Of a stretch of 64,000 nucleotides of DNA, positions 44,940 to 52,723 are shown piece after piece. The notes beneath the pieces were generated by a model. That model was not told the origin of the DNA. It searched no databases and saw only the letters and a program-made list of their open reading frames with translations. A program made the position numbers and the translations under genes. The number at the start of each line of letters is the position of its first letter. The first letter of the stretch is position 1. This DNA is from Saccharicrinis sp963663905 (GTDB taxonomy: Bacteria > Bacteroidota > Bacteroidia > Bacteroidales > Marinilabiliaceae), in the NCBI GenBank assembly GCA_963663905.2, contig OY760657.1:2790001-2854000 (forward strand), in the 5' to 3' direction.

Positions 44940-46388
44940 ATGACCTATTTTAACAATGCGATTCAGACGAGGAGAGATTTATTAACAAGGATTCTAAAGC
45001 TATTAAAAGAAGATCAGTTGTTTGATAAAATAGACAGGATTCCTCTTGAAATGAGACCTAAATCAAAAACTCCTATTCGTTGTTGTGTTCATAAAGATAG
45101 AGCAGTTATTAAATACAAGGCTATGGCAATGATGGGATTCTGTGTTGCTGATGAAGAGGATGAATTAACGCCATTAAAAACATATGCTGAAAAGTCTATT
45201 GAAATAAAAGGTATGCCTGAAGAACACCTTACTGTTATTGACGAAGCATGTAGTTCTTGTGTTCAGGTAAATTATACTGTTAGTAACCTTTGTCAGGGTT
45301 GTGAAGCAAGAGCATGTCAGGTTAACTGTCCTAGAGATGCGATCAGAGTATTAAATGGCAAAGCTATTATTGACCATCAGAAATGTATTAACTGCGGTTT
45401 GTGTCAAAAAGCATGTCCTTTCCATGCTATTGCTTATTTACCTGTACCTTGCGAAGAAGCTTGCCCGGTTAACGCTATCAAAAAGAACGAAAACGGTATT
45501 GAGGTAATCGACAAATCAAAATGTATCTACTGTGGTAAATGTATGACCGCTTGTCCATTCGGGGCTATCATGGAAAAATCACAAGTAATACAGCTTACAT
45601 ACAACCTTAAACAAAAAGAAGAAATGGTAGCCATGGTTGCTCCTGCTATCTTTGGACAGTTTAAGGCTAAACCTGAAAACCTATTGGGTGCTTTAAAAGA
45701 AATTGGATTTACTCATGTTATTGAAGTTGCAGAAGGAGCTGATGTTACCGCTAAAAACGAAACTGAGGAATGGATTGAAAATGTTCAAAACGAAAATCCT
45801 TTCATGACATCATCTTGTTGTCCTGCACATACTCTTTTAAGCGAGAAACACATTAAAAAAATTCAACCTTTTGTATCACATACTAAGTCTCCGATGTATT
45901 ATACAGCAGAGATTGCTAAAGAACGTTTCCCTAATGCTAAAAGAGTTTTTATAGGTCCTTGTTTAGCGAAGCGTAGTGAGGCTGAACATGCTAAAAATAT
46001 TGATTACGTACTTACTTTTGAAGAATTAAGTGTAATCTTTTTAGCATACGACATTAAATTCCCTGAAGCAGAGGAATTAAGTCTAAAGTTAAACATTTCG
46101 AATGAAGCCAGAGGTTTTGCATTAAGTGGTGGTGTTGCCAATGCAATTAAGCAAAGTATTCCTAATGGCTATGCATTTAAAGAGTTTTTAGTAGATGGAC
46201 TTACCAAGAAAAACATTAAGCTACTTAAAGCATTTACAGCAAAACCACCCGAATATAACTTCATTGAAGTAATGGGTTGCGAAGGCGGATGTGTGAATGG
46301 TCCTGGAGCAGTATCTACAAGTAAAGCGAGTGCTGTAGCTTTAAAAAAGTTCCTAAGCGAACTGGAAACAACAGAAGTTGAAAAATAG
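44940..46388 (+). CDS. Ferredoxin-type monomeric [FeFe] hydrogenase (group B-like)
   Basis: A 482-aa protein. An N-terminal helical/Cys-containing part (CCVHKD, CSSCVQ, CQGCEARACQVNC) is followed by [4Fe-4S] motifs CINCGLCQKAC and CIYCGKCMTAC. The H-cluster domain has TSSCCPAH (Cys293-Cys294), FIGPCLAKRSEAEH (Cys341) and EVMGCEGGCVNGPG (Cys447, Cys451), so all ligands and the proton-shuttle Cys are present: a catalytically competent enzyme, in contrast to the HydS-like protein upstream. The GCEGGCVNGPG ending is typical of group B. It is 112 bp after the phosphatase gene and is closed by a strong terminator. Confidence 0.9.
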   Translation: MTYFNNAIQTRRDLLTRILKLLKEDQLFDKIDRIPLEMRPKSKTPIRCCVHKDRAVIKYKAMAMMGFCVADEEDELTPLKTYAEKSIEIKGMPEEHLTVIDEACSSCVQVNYTVSNLCQGCEARACQVNCPRDAIRVLNGKAIIDHQKCINCGLCQKACPFHAIAYLPVPCEEACPVNAIKKNENGIEVIDKSKCIYCGKCMTACPFGAIMEKSQVIQLTYNLKQKEEMVAMVAPAIFGQFKAKPENLLGALKEIGFTHVIEVAEGADVTAKNETEEWIENVQNENPFMTSSCCPAHTLLSEKHIKKIQPFVSHTKSPMYYTAEIAKERFPNAKRVFIGPCLAKRSEAEHAKNIDYVLTFEELSVIFLAYDIKFPEAEELSLKLNISNEARGFALSGGVANAIKQSIPNGYAFKEFLVDGLTKKNIKLLKAFTAKPPEYNFIEVMGCEGGCVNGPGAVSTSKASAVALKKFLSELETTEVEK

Positions 46389-46428
46389 TATTTAAGTTTA
46401 TTGTTTTCTAAATACACTAGTTTTCATT

Positions 46429-46471
46429 TCTCATGTTAGTGTGTGCGATAACACTAACATGAGATTTTTTT
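46429..46471 (+). terminator. Strong terminator of the hydrogenase operon
   Basis: TCTCATGTTAGTG pairs perfectly with CACTAACATGAGA (14 bp including the inner T-A pair), followed by TTTTTTT. Confidence 0.93.
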
Positions 46472-46667
46472 ATTGAAGTATTTTACATTTTTATTTTGGT
46501 TTACTCAATAAACCGAATTATTTATTACTATATCCTTGCATATAATCTAGATAATTCAAGTTACATTTATATGTACTTTAATTTTATTTAGAACTAATTA
46601 TTGTTTACATTAAAATTCATGAATCAACAAATGGAGTTGACAAATCTGTAAAACATCCTTCATTTCA

Positions 46668-48992
46668 TCATAATTCTTGATTTATTTTTGTAAATAAACT
46701 AAACGGAATAAGGTTATTTCGAGATGAAGATTGCTGATATATTCTATTTGTTTTAGCAGAACTTTCTGTTACTTTATCATTAAAATATTTTAAGGCAGTT
46801 TTATCAAAATAGGTTGCATTTATTGAATCGTTTATACTCCAATAATAGTCTGCCATTTTTTTTCTTGGCAAATAATCATCAAAATTTAAGAATATAGATT
46901 TATTATAGCAGTTTAACATTTCCTTTTTATTGTTTTGCATGGAATTAATGTTGCCCAAGTAGTACCACGGACGACTTAAATTTGGAAGTTCACTAAGCAC
47001 CTCTTCGAAAACACTCTTTGCAGCGAAAGTGTCTCCGGAACATAGTAAAAGTTTTCCTATTCTTGCTTGAATAATTGTGCTATAATTATCATTTTGATAA
47101 TTATGTAACTCTTTAATGGCAACCTGAATTAAAGAATCGGTGTTAACGATTTCTCTCTGATTCAAATTATTAAAGAATGGCGCATCTATAAGGTCTGGTG
47201 ATAACTTTAATGCTTCCTTATAGCATTCAAATGATTGTGAGGATTTAGATTTCTCTAAGAACATCCCTTTGGTAACATAATACAATGATGAATTCGATAC
47301 CAAATTGATAGCCCTATCAATGTTTATTAATGCAGAATCAATATCTCCGAAATAATAATATAACCAGGCAATATTGTGATAAAAATTGTCTTCATAAGTG
47401 TTAAAATTGATTGCTCGTTGGTAGCAATCTTTTGATTTTTGCAATAAGGTTGAATCTTGATAATGAGTATCAGTAGATGGTACTTGTTCAGCAAGCGTAT
47501 CAATTGCATTTCTTTCATAAACCAATCCGCAGGTAGATAATAGCAACGAATTTTTTAATTTATTTATGTCAATTCTATTTAAGTAATCATATGCATCGTC
47601 ATATTTATTTTGATCCATAAGCCCCGTAAGACATTCCAAATGTTTCTTATCTTTTTGAAAACCAAATTCTTTCGTTATACAAAATGCAATAACAATTAGA
47701 CATATAAATAAAAATATACTATAATACCTTTTAGAAACGGTAATAATTTTGGTTGAGTTTGATGTGTTTATTACATACATAATGAGAATAAGGAGTAATA
47801 ATCCAGGATTGTAAAGAATGGAGGAGAAAAAAAGTTCTCTTACCAATATTGCAATAACAGAGCATATTATTATGATGTGTATAAGTTTTACATTATCGTT
47901 TTGCAATGATTTTATTTTTTTATGTGAAACTCTTATCAATACAATGAATAAAAACAAGTATGATAATAAACCAAGAAGGCCCTTCTCTGTTAGTATTTGA
48001 ATATAAGAATTGTTTACTCGTCCGGTAAACATGTCATCAGGATTTTCAACTATATAAACTTTGCTTATTAAAGGATAGTTTCGTGAACCAATGCCAAAAA
48101 ACGGATAGTCTTTTGCAATTGATAGTGTATTACTCCATTGTTTTATTCTACCTGATGAACTTCTTTGCAATGTCTTAGTAGCATTTTCATTCATTGTATT
48201 TTTAAGAGTAAAAGAAAATGCAAACAGAATCGCTGTTAAAAATAAAGATTTTATTATAAAGAAATTCTTTATTTTTATTCTATAGACGTAATAAAGAATA
48301 ATAAAAAGCAGGATGTATGCTAAAGTTGAAATGAAAATACCTCTTGAAAAAGTTGTAATTAAACTAATAAAAAGAAGTAACCAGGTTATTACTAAAAATA
48401 TTTTTGTGACAAGTGCAATTTTATTATTTTCCTTGTTGACTGTATCTTTTTGTAATAATAAAAATGCTATAGCCGGGAATGGAATTAGTGAAAGAAGTAT
48501 TGTTCCCCATTCATTGTTGTAAAACCCCATTGGAGAAACCAAAAACCGAAATGGTAAAAAACTTTTGAATCCATAATACTTAGTTTCAAAATAATTTGTT
48601 AAAAATTGCTTTAATGCAATATTGACTGCGAATAATGCAATAAAACTTATTATAATTGAGAAGTAAATCAAGTATTTTCTTTCAGTAAAAAGATTATTGA
48701 TAACATTAATCATTAGACCAACAATCAGCAACTGCCTTAAAAAGATGTAACTATTAGATTTGTAGGATGAATTGAAATAAACAATGACTTCAACAATGAT
48801 GACAAAAAACAATGCAAGATCAGGAAGACTTAATTTAATGAAATTTCTTTTTTTAAGGTAAACCGCAGAAAAAACTATTAATATTGAACCAAAGAAATAA
48901 AAATTAATTCTTTTAAATGATATTATCATTAAAATACAAACTGCAATAAAAGCAATTTTGTTAAAATTTAAAAATGTAAACATCTGTTTCAT
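46668..48992 (-). CDS. O-antigen ligase-like membrane protein with C-terminal TPRs
   Basis: A 774-aa protein. About twelve hydrophobic helices in residues 1-440 include the Wzy_C/O-antigen ligase region (TFSRGIFIS, IKQWSNTLSIAKDYPFFGIG, NSYIQILTEKGLLGL). Residues about 455-760 contain several TPRs (NIAWLYYYFGDIDSALINID, ARIGKLLLCSGDTFAAKSVF, LGNINSMQNNKKEMLNCYNK). Such proteins transfer or polymerise glycans at the periplasmic face. It is the last gene of the minus-strand run that carries the RiPP-like genes, 38 bp after the small membrane protein; a role in that system is possible but not shown. No glycosyltransferases are nearby. Confidence 0.75.
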   Translation of the reverse strand: MKQMFTFLNFNKIAFIAVCILMIISFKRINFYFFGSILIVFSAVYLKKRNFIKLSLPDLALFFVIIVEVIVYFNSSYKSNSYIFLRQLLIVGLMINVINNLFTERKYLIYFSIIISFIALFAVNIALKQFLTNYFETKYYGFKSFLPFRFLVSPMGFYNNEWGTILLSLIPFPAIAFLLLQKDTVNKENNKIALVTKIFLVITWLLLFISLITTFSRGIFISTLAYILLFIILYYVYRIKIKNFFIIKSLFLTAILFAFSFTLKNTMNENATKTLQRSSSGRIKQWSNTLSIAKDYPFFGIGSRNYPLISKVYIVENPDDMFTGRVNNSYIQILTEKGLLGLLSYLFLFIVLIRVSHKKIKSLQNDNVKLIHIIIICSVIAILVRELFFSSILYNPGLLLLILIMYVINTSNSTKIITVSKRYYSIFLFICLIVIAFCITKEFGFQKDKKHLECLTGLMDQNKYDDAYDYLNRIDINKLKNSLLLSTCGLVYERNAIDTLAEQVPSTDTHYQDSTLLQKSKDCYQRAINFNTYEDNFYHNIAWLYYYFGDIDSALINIDRAINLVSNSSLYYVTKGMFLEKSKSSQSFECYKEALKLSPDLIDAPFFNNLNQREIVNTDSLIQVAIKELHNYQNDNYSTIIQARIGKLLLCSGDTFAAKSVFEEVLSELPNLSRPWYYLGNINSMQNNKKEMLNCYNKSIFLNFDDYLPRKKMADYYWSINDSINATYFDKTALKYFNDKVTESSAKTNRIYQQSSSRNNLIPFSLFTKINQEL

Positions 48993-49030
48993 TAAATTGT
49001 TTCTTTTATTACATTATCAAAACCTCTGAC

Positions 49031-49663
49031 CTAAAATAACAAAATTGGGATAGATATCCTTAGCACAGTATATATGATTGATATAACAAATAATTTACTT
49101 TTTTTCAGATTAGTAATTTCATTAATTCCCAGAGTCAATAAATAGAAAAAAACTATCAAGAAAGGATTAATAGCATAGAAAAGAAGATAAATATCTTCGC
49201 TAATATTTTGATTAGTAAAGATATTTAACCCAATTTTCAGGGTATTCAGATGAGTGATTGTGTTTTCAAATCCAATTAAGTAATTAATACCGGTATTTAC
49301 TAATTCACTTAAACACAAAAGACTTTCACATATTATAAAAACTGGTAGAATTCTAAAATATCTAGTATTTTTATCGAAAATAAAAATACAGATAAAAAGT
49401 AAAAAGGAATACAGGCAACAAAGAAAAAAATACTGAACACTTTGAAATATTATGTTGAAAAATCTCAATTTTTGAATGGTAAAAGCAGTAATTTCAAGTC
49501 GGTTTCCGGGTATATGTTGTAATAGGAGTTCGTTTAATTTGGCTTCAGTGATATATGGTATTTTAAGGACTTTATTTATTACATAGATAATTAACAAAGC
49601 ATAAAGAAATTTTAGCCAATTAGTAATACTATATTTTACTAGTTTATTTGTTCTAAATTTCAT
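49031..49663 (-). CDS. Polytopic membrane protein, function unknown
   Basis: A 210-aa very hydrophobic protein with about five membrane helices (near 18-32, 72-98, 102-122, 160-182 and 190-208). No family recognised. It sits 7 bp downstream of the CarboxypepD_reg-like gene and 38 bp upstream of the O-antigen-ligase/TPR gene, all on the minus strand, so probably in one transcript with the precursor genes. Candidates for its role are immunity or transport, without direct evidence. Confidence 0.6.
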   Translation of the reverse strand: MKFRTNKLVKYSITNWLKFLYALLIIYVINKVLKIPYITEAKLNELLLQHIPGNRLEITAFTIQKLRFFNIIFQSVQYFFLCCLYSFLLFICIFIFDKNTRYFRILPVFIICESLLCLSELVNTGINYLIGFENTITHLNTLKIGLNIFTNQNISEDIYLLFYAINPFLIVFFYLLTLGINEITNLKKSKLFVISIIYTVLRISIPILLF

Positions 49664-49670
49664 AAATTAA

Positions 49671-50525
49671 TCACTTAACTATCAAATAAATAGATGGAGT
49701 TTTATCCATTGATGATTTCCAATTAGCTTCAACACCACGCTTAACGTACATTTGTCCACTATTCTTTTTATTTGCAAGTAAAAAAACTGCTCTTTTCTGT
49801 TTTGAGCGATTCATTTTTACCATATTCTTTTCATTTAATCCCCATACTTTTATCCATTCAAGACTGACAACAATGTCTCCTTTTAGAAAAAGATCGTACT
49901 GTTTCAAGGTAATTTCTTTCCATCCTGATGGATTTGACACAGTAAATAGAATATTAGTATCAATAAGTTCTTCATTAGGTTTATCTTCTGCAATATTTCT
50001 GACATGCAGCCTGAACATAGTACTATCAAATGATTGTTTATAAGCTTTAAAAGATAATGATTGGAGGTTTACATAGCTATCACCTAGATTCATTCTAATC
50101 CCAATTTCATGACCTTGACCAAATTTATCACCGCCCCAACCACTTACACTTTTGGGTGTAGATGAATTTGTGCCAATAATTGCAGTTTCCTTGTTTGCCG
50201 AAATTACTACCTCTTCAATCTGAGTAATCTTCTTTTCTAATTTTATTATATTCTCTTTTTCATACAGTTCTTCAACTGAGAATGATTTATTTTGATAGCC
50301 GATCATCGAAAATCTGACAATGGATTTTTTTGTTGAGTCACAAGTTTCTAAATTAAACTCACCATATTCGTTTGTAATTGTTCCAACGGAAGTATTTATT
50401 AATCCTAAACTTGCATATTGAAGATAGGAACCATCTTTAGAATCAATTACTTTACCCTTTATAATTTGGCCTTTAATACTACAGAATGAGATTAAAACTA
50501 ATGCTATTAGAATATATTTTTTCAT
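49671..50525 (-). CDS. Secreted protein with CarboxypepD_reg-like domain
   Basis: A 284-aa protein from the ATG at 50525, chosen because a clear signal peptide (MKKYILIALVLISFCSIKGQ) starts there; the frame extends upstream to 50573. Residues about 20-105 form the Ig-like CarboxypepD_reg domain (IKGKVIDSKDGSYLQYASLG, TITNEYGEFNLE), common at the start of Bacteroidota outer-membrane receptors, but here no receptor follows. Residues about 125-284 are a beta-rich domain of unknown type (SFKAYKQSFDSTMFRLHVRN, DIVVSLEWIKVWG). It is the first gene after the four precursor genes. Confidence 0.7.
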   Translation of the reverse strand: MKKYILIALVLISFCSIKGQIIKGKVIDSKDGSYLQYASLGLINTSVGTITNEYGEFNLETCDSTKKSIVRFSMIGYQNKSFSVEELYEKENIIKLEKKITQIEEVVISANKETAIIGTNSSTPKSVSGWGGDKFGQGHEIGIRMNLGDSYVNLQSLSFKAYKQSFDSTMFRLHVRNIAEDKPNEELIDTNILFTVSNPSGWKEITLKQYDLFLKGDIVVSLEWIKVWGLNEKNMVKMNRSKQKRAVFLLANKKNSGQMYVKRGVEANWKSSMDKTPSIYLIVK

Positions 50526-50552
50526 TAAATGTATTTTAAATTGAATAAAAGA

Positions 50553-50578
50553 CCAGACACTATATAATAACATCTGGC
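50553..50578 (-). terminator. Weak hairpin between precursor genes and downstream genes
   Basis: On the minus strand CCAGA and TCTGG enclose 15 nt and are followed by TCTTTTATT, just after the last precursor gene. A partial terminator here would give more precursor mRNA than downstream mRNA. Confidence 0.4.
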
Positions 50579-50601
50579 TTAAAATTTAATCAGGACATTT
50601 T

Positions 50602-50763
50602 CTACTCATATCCTAAATCATAAGGGTTAGCACAGTACATATCATCATACTCAAGTTGACCACAATCTGTCCAACAAGCTAACTCCAATCTTTCCTCAAG
50701 TTCTTCGATAGAGGCTTCGTTCAAAACTTTCGAGTTTAAACTAATTACTTTTTTTTCTTTCAT
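50602..50763 (-). CDS. RiPP precursor-like peptide 1
   Basis: A 53-aa peptide. Leader: MKEKKVISLNSKVLNEASI then EELEERLELA, then CWTDC; tail GQLEYDDMYCANPYDLGYE. Three Cys (30, 34, 44), one Trp and four Tyr are in the last 24 residues. The leader has no double-Gly site and no signal peptide. Its nucleotide sequence over the leader is identical to that of precursor 2 across 78 bp, while the tails differ. It lies 76 bp before the CarboxypepD_reg-like gene. Modified residues, cleavage site and product are unknown. Confidence 0.82.
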   Translation of the reverse strand: MKEKKVISLNSKVLNEASIEELEERLELACWTDCGQLEYDDMYCANPYDLGYE

Positions 50764-50796
50764 TTTTTAAATTTTAAATTAAACATTTATACTAAT

Positions 50797-50808
50797 CTCT
50801 ATAAAGAG
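50797..50808 (-). other. Short hairpin between precursor genes 2 and 1
   Basis: CTCT-ATAA-AGAG. A like element occurs at the same relative place at 51019-51030 and 51241-51252, see those entries. Confidence 0.4.
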
Positions 50809-50833
50809 CAGGCTAATTCTATCTTTATTCTTT

Positions 50834-50992
50834 TTATTCTAAATGATATGGTTCATAGCATCCACATTCAAGATCATAATCAGGACAATCTGTCCAACAT
50901 GTTAACTCCAATCTTTCCTCAAGTTCTTCGATAGAGGCTTCGTTCAAAACTTTCGAGTTTAAACTAATTACTTTTTTTTCATTTTTTAACAT
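50834..50992 (-). CDS. RiPP precursor-like peptide 2, shifted start codon
   Basis: A 52-aa peptide beginning MLKNEKKVISLNSKVLNEAS, then IEELEERLELTCWTDC and the tail PDYDLECGCYEPYHLE (Cys 32, 36, 43, 45). Compared with precursors 3 and 4, four bases are missing just after the ATG those genes use; this puts that ATG (50982) out of frame (it would give a 3-residue peptide), and an ATG 10 bp upstream (50992) restores the frame. The body of the leader is unchanged, which suggests selection to keep it. Confidence 0.8.
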   Translation of the reverse strand: MLKNEKKVISLNSKVLNEASIEELEERLELTCWTDCPDYDLECGCYEPYHLE

Positions 50993-51018
50993 TTTAAAAT
51001 ATCCATATTATATTAAAT

Positions 51019-51030
51019 CTCTAAATAGAG
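51019..51030 (-). other. Short hairpin between precursor genes 3 and 2
   Basis: CTCTA-AA-TAGAG; same relative place as 50797-50808 and 51241-51252. It could be an mRNA processing or stabilising element. Confidence 0.4.
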
Positions 51031-51051
51031 TCTGTTAATCAATATTGTATC

Positions 51052-51204
51052 TTATTCATATCCTGACCAGTCAAATTCAGAACAATCATAAGCAGTAGGA
51101 GAACAATCAGTCCAACAAGCTAACTCTAATCTTTCCTCTAATTCTTCAATAGAGGTTTCGTTTAAAACCTTTGAGTTTATACTAATCACTTTTTTTTCTT
51201 TCAT
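51052..51204 (-). CDS. RiPP precursor-like peptide 3
   Basis: A 50-aa peptide: MKEKKVISINSKVLNETSI, EELEERLELA, CWTDC, tail SPTAYDCSEFDWSGYE (Cys 30, 34, 41; two Trp). Identical in DNA to precursor 4. Leader differs from precursors 1 and 2 by Leu9 to Ile and Ala17 to Thr, with several silent changes, so the two pairs represent two older lineages. Confidence 0.82.
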   Translation of the reverse strand: MKEKKVISINSKVLNETSIEELEERLELACWTDCSPTAYDCSEFDWSGYE

Positions 51205-51240
51205 TTTTTAACATTTTAAAATATCCATATTATATTAAAT

Positions 51241-51252
51241 CTCTAAATAGAG
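51241..51252 (-). other. Short hairpin between precursor genes 4 and 3
   Basis: CTCTA-AA-TAGAG, the duplicate of 51019-51030. Confidence 0.4.
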
Positions 51253-51273
51253 TCTGTTAATCAATATTGTATC

Positions 51274-51426
51274 TTATTCATATCCTGACCAGTCAAATTC
51301 AGAACAATCATAAGCAGTAGGAGAACAATCAGTCCAACAAGCTAACTCTAATCTTTCCTCTAATTCTTCAATAGAGGTTTCGTTTAAAACCTTTGAGTTT
51401 ATACTAATCACTTTTTTTTCTTTCAT
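51274..51426 (-). CDS. RiPP precursor-like peptide 4 (identical copy of 3)
   Basis: A 50-aa peptide identical to precursor 3. Its ATG (51426) lies 23 bp inside the end of the PqqD-M50 gene, whose stop is at 51404-51406 in another frame; translation of the first precursor is thus probably coupled to the protease gene. This overlap ties the peptides to the modifying enzymes in one transcript. Confidence 0.82.
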   Translation of the reverse strand: MKEKKVISINSKVLNETSIEELEERLELACWTDCSPTAYDCSEFDWSGYE

Positions 51427-52717
51427 GAGTATTAATTTTAAATGGTTGATCATTAAATAGATTTTTAAAAGTTTTTATAACTCGACGGATAATGTTATAG
51501 AAAAAAAACATGCTCAATGCTGTAATCAAAACTCTGGTTATTAATCGAAAAATAGCTATGGATATTTCTTGAATTGTATGATATTCAGCATTCTGTAACA
51601 CATTGAAACAATCTTGTATTATTTGCGAAAAATCCTTAATAATAAATGGTAATCTGGTTGAAAAAACAACAATTATATAAATGAAAAATATATTACTAAC
51701 ACCTGCATATATCGTAAAAAATTTTTTATTTATAGATTTAATACTATTTGTAACCGGGTTCTTAACTTTTTTTCTAAACAAGTATTTTTGAGTTAAATAG
51801 GAAAGCATTTCTTGAGACTTCTTTCTCAAATTCGGAATGCCCAATAAATCTGTAGCAATCCAATATCCATCATATCTAAAAAAGGGATTTAAAGAAAAGA
51901 GTGTTTGAATACATATTATTTTAACCGCTACAATTAATATTTCTAGTTTTGTAATCAGGAAGAAAACAATTAAAATAAGATTGAAAATGTATTGAAAATA
52001 TATCCCTGCTACATCAATAATAACCCTCTGATATGGAGGAAGTCTCCATGCATCAGTAATATTTGAATAAAACACAGGAAACCTAAGATAAATCCCAAAC
52101 CCTATTTCCTCATAATTTGCACCGAAAAACCGACAAGCTGAAGAATGACCAAATTCATGAAAGATTACGGAGAATAACATTATGGTCATTACTATAATTA
52201 AGGATATAGGATTATTAATCAAATCAGCTAGTTTGGCTTGATTTGAAATTGAGGCAAACAATAAAATATGTGAAATAATTATTAAACTTAAGAACGTGTG
52301 TGCAATGTACGATCGAAACAAGTTTTGAAAAATAAATGTTATCGGGTGCAGCAGCTTTTTGGAGAAAACAGGAATTTTAAAATATAAAAATGATTTGTTT
52401 TTTTTATTTTCAACGGGTTTTATAGTTTCTATCAATTCCTTCTTAGCTAACACCTCATTAATCAGAGAAACTATTTCTTCTTCACTATATTTTTTATTCT
52501 GAGAATTTGAAAACTCATTTTTTATTTCCTCTAATGATTCAAATTTAGATATTGTTTGTAATAGACTATAAACAAAATTGTTGATAGTATAATGTCTATT
52601 GTTGTTTATTAATAAGTGTTGCTTTTCTTCAGTTTTATTGTTAAACTCGACAATTTCTATGCCTTGTTTAATTCTAACTGGTTGCTCAAATAATATTTCA
52701 ATATTAGTGTTTGTCAT
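51404..52717 (-). CDS. PqqD-like recognition domain fused to M50 (site-2) membrane metalloprotease
   Basis: A 437-aa protein. Residues about 1-100 resemble PqqD-type RiPP recognition elements: beta-strands then YTINNFVYSLLQTISKFESL, EEIKNEF and a final helix EEIVSLINEVLAKKELI. Residues about 120-430 have around seven hydrophobic helices with the zinc site HEFGH (His187, Glu188, His191) and FFRYDGYW (Asp283 as third ligand), as in M50 proteases of RiPP systems (YydH type). Likely role: bind the precursor leader and cut it at the membrane, perhaps with release. Six bp separate it from the terpene-cyclase-like gene. The RRE call rests on pattern, not on a profile search. Confidence 0.82.
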   Translation of the reverse strand: MTNTNIEILFEQPVRIKQGIEIVEFNNKTEEKQHLLINNNRHYTINNFVYSLLQTISKFESLEEIKNEFSNSQNKKYSEEEIVSLINEVLAKKELIETIKPVENKKNKSFLYFKIPVFSKKLLHPITFIFQNLFRSYIAHTFLSLIIISHILLFASISNQAKLADLINNPISLIIVMTIMLFSVIFHEFGHSSACRFFGANYEEIGFGIYLRFPVFYSNITDAWRLPPYQRVIIDVAGIYFQYIFNLILIVFFLITKLEILIVAVKIICIQTLFSLNPFFRYDGYWIATDLLGIPNLRKKSQEMLSYLTQKYLFRKKVKNPVTNSIKSINKKFFTIYAGVSNIFFIYIIVVFSTRLPFIIKDFSQIIQDCFNVLQNAEYHTIQEISIAIFRLITRVLITALSMFFFYNIIRRVIKTFKNLFNDQPFKINTHERKKSD

Positions 52718-52723
52718 TTATGT

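Larger units (their letters stand above)
50977..51426 (-). repeat. Perfect 222-bp tandem duplication carrying precursors 3 and 4
   Basis: Bases 50977-51204 and 51199-51426 are identical (228 bp at a period of 222). Each unit holds one precursor gene plus its upstream intergenic part with the CTCTAAATAGAG hairpin. Lack of any difference shows a very recent duplication or gene conversion. Confidence 0.92.

Noticed and set aside
41605..46388. Hydrogenase maturation genes (hydE, hydF, hydG) in the locus
   Set aside because: None of the ORFs here or elsewhere in the window matches; they must be elsewhere if the enzymes are active.
46668..48992. Part of an O-antigen or capsule cluster
   Set aside because: No glycosyltransferase, nucleotide-sugar or flippase genes are near; only the single ligase-like protein with TPRs.
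50602..51426. Class II bacteriocin precursors with double-Gly leaders
   Set aside because: There is no Gly-Gly site and no C39 peptidase/ABC transporter nearby; the leader EELEERLEL pattern and rSAM/RRE genes suit another RiPP type.
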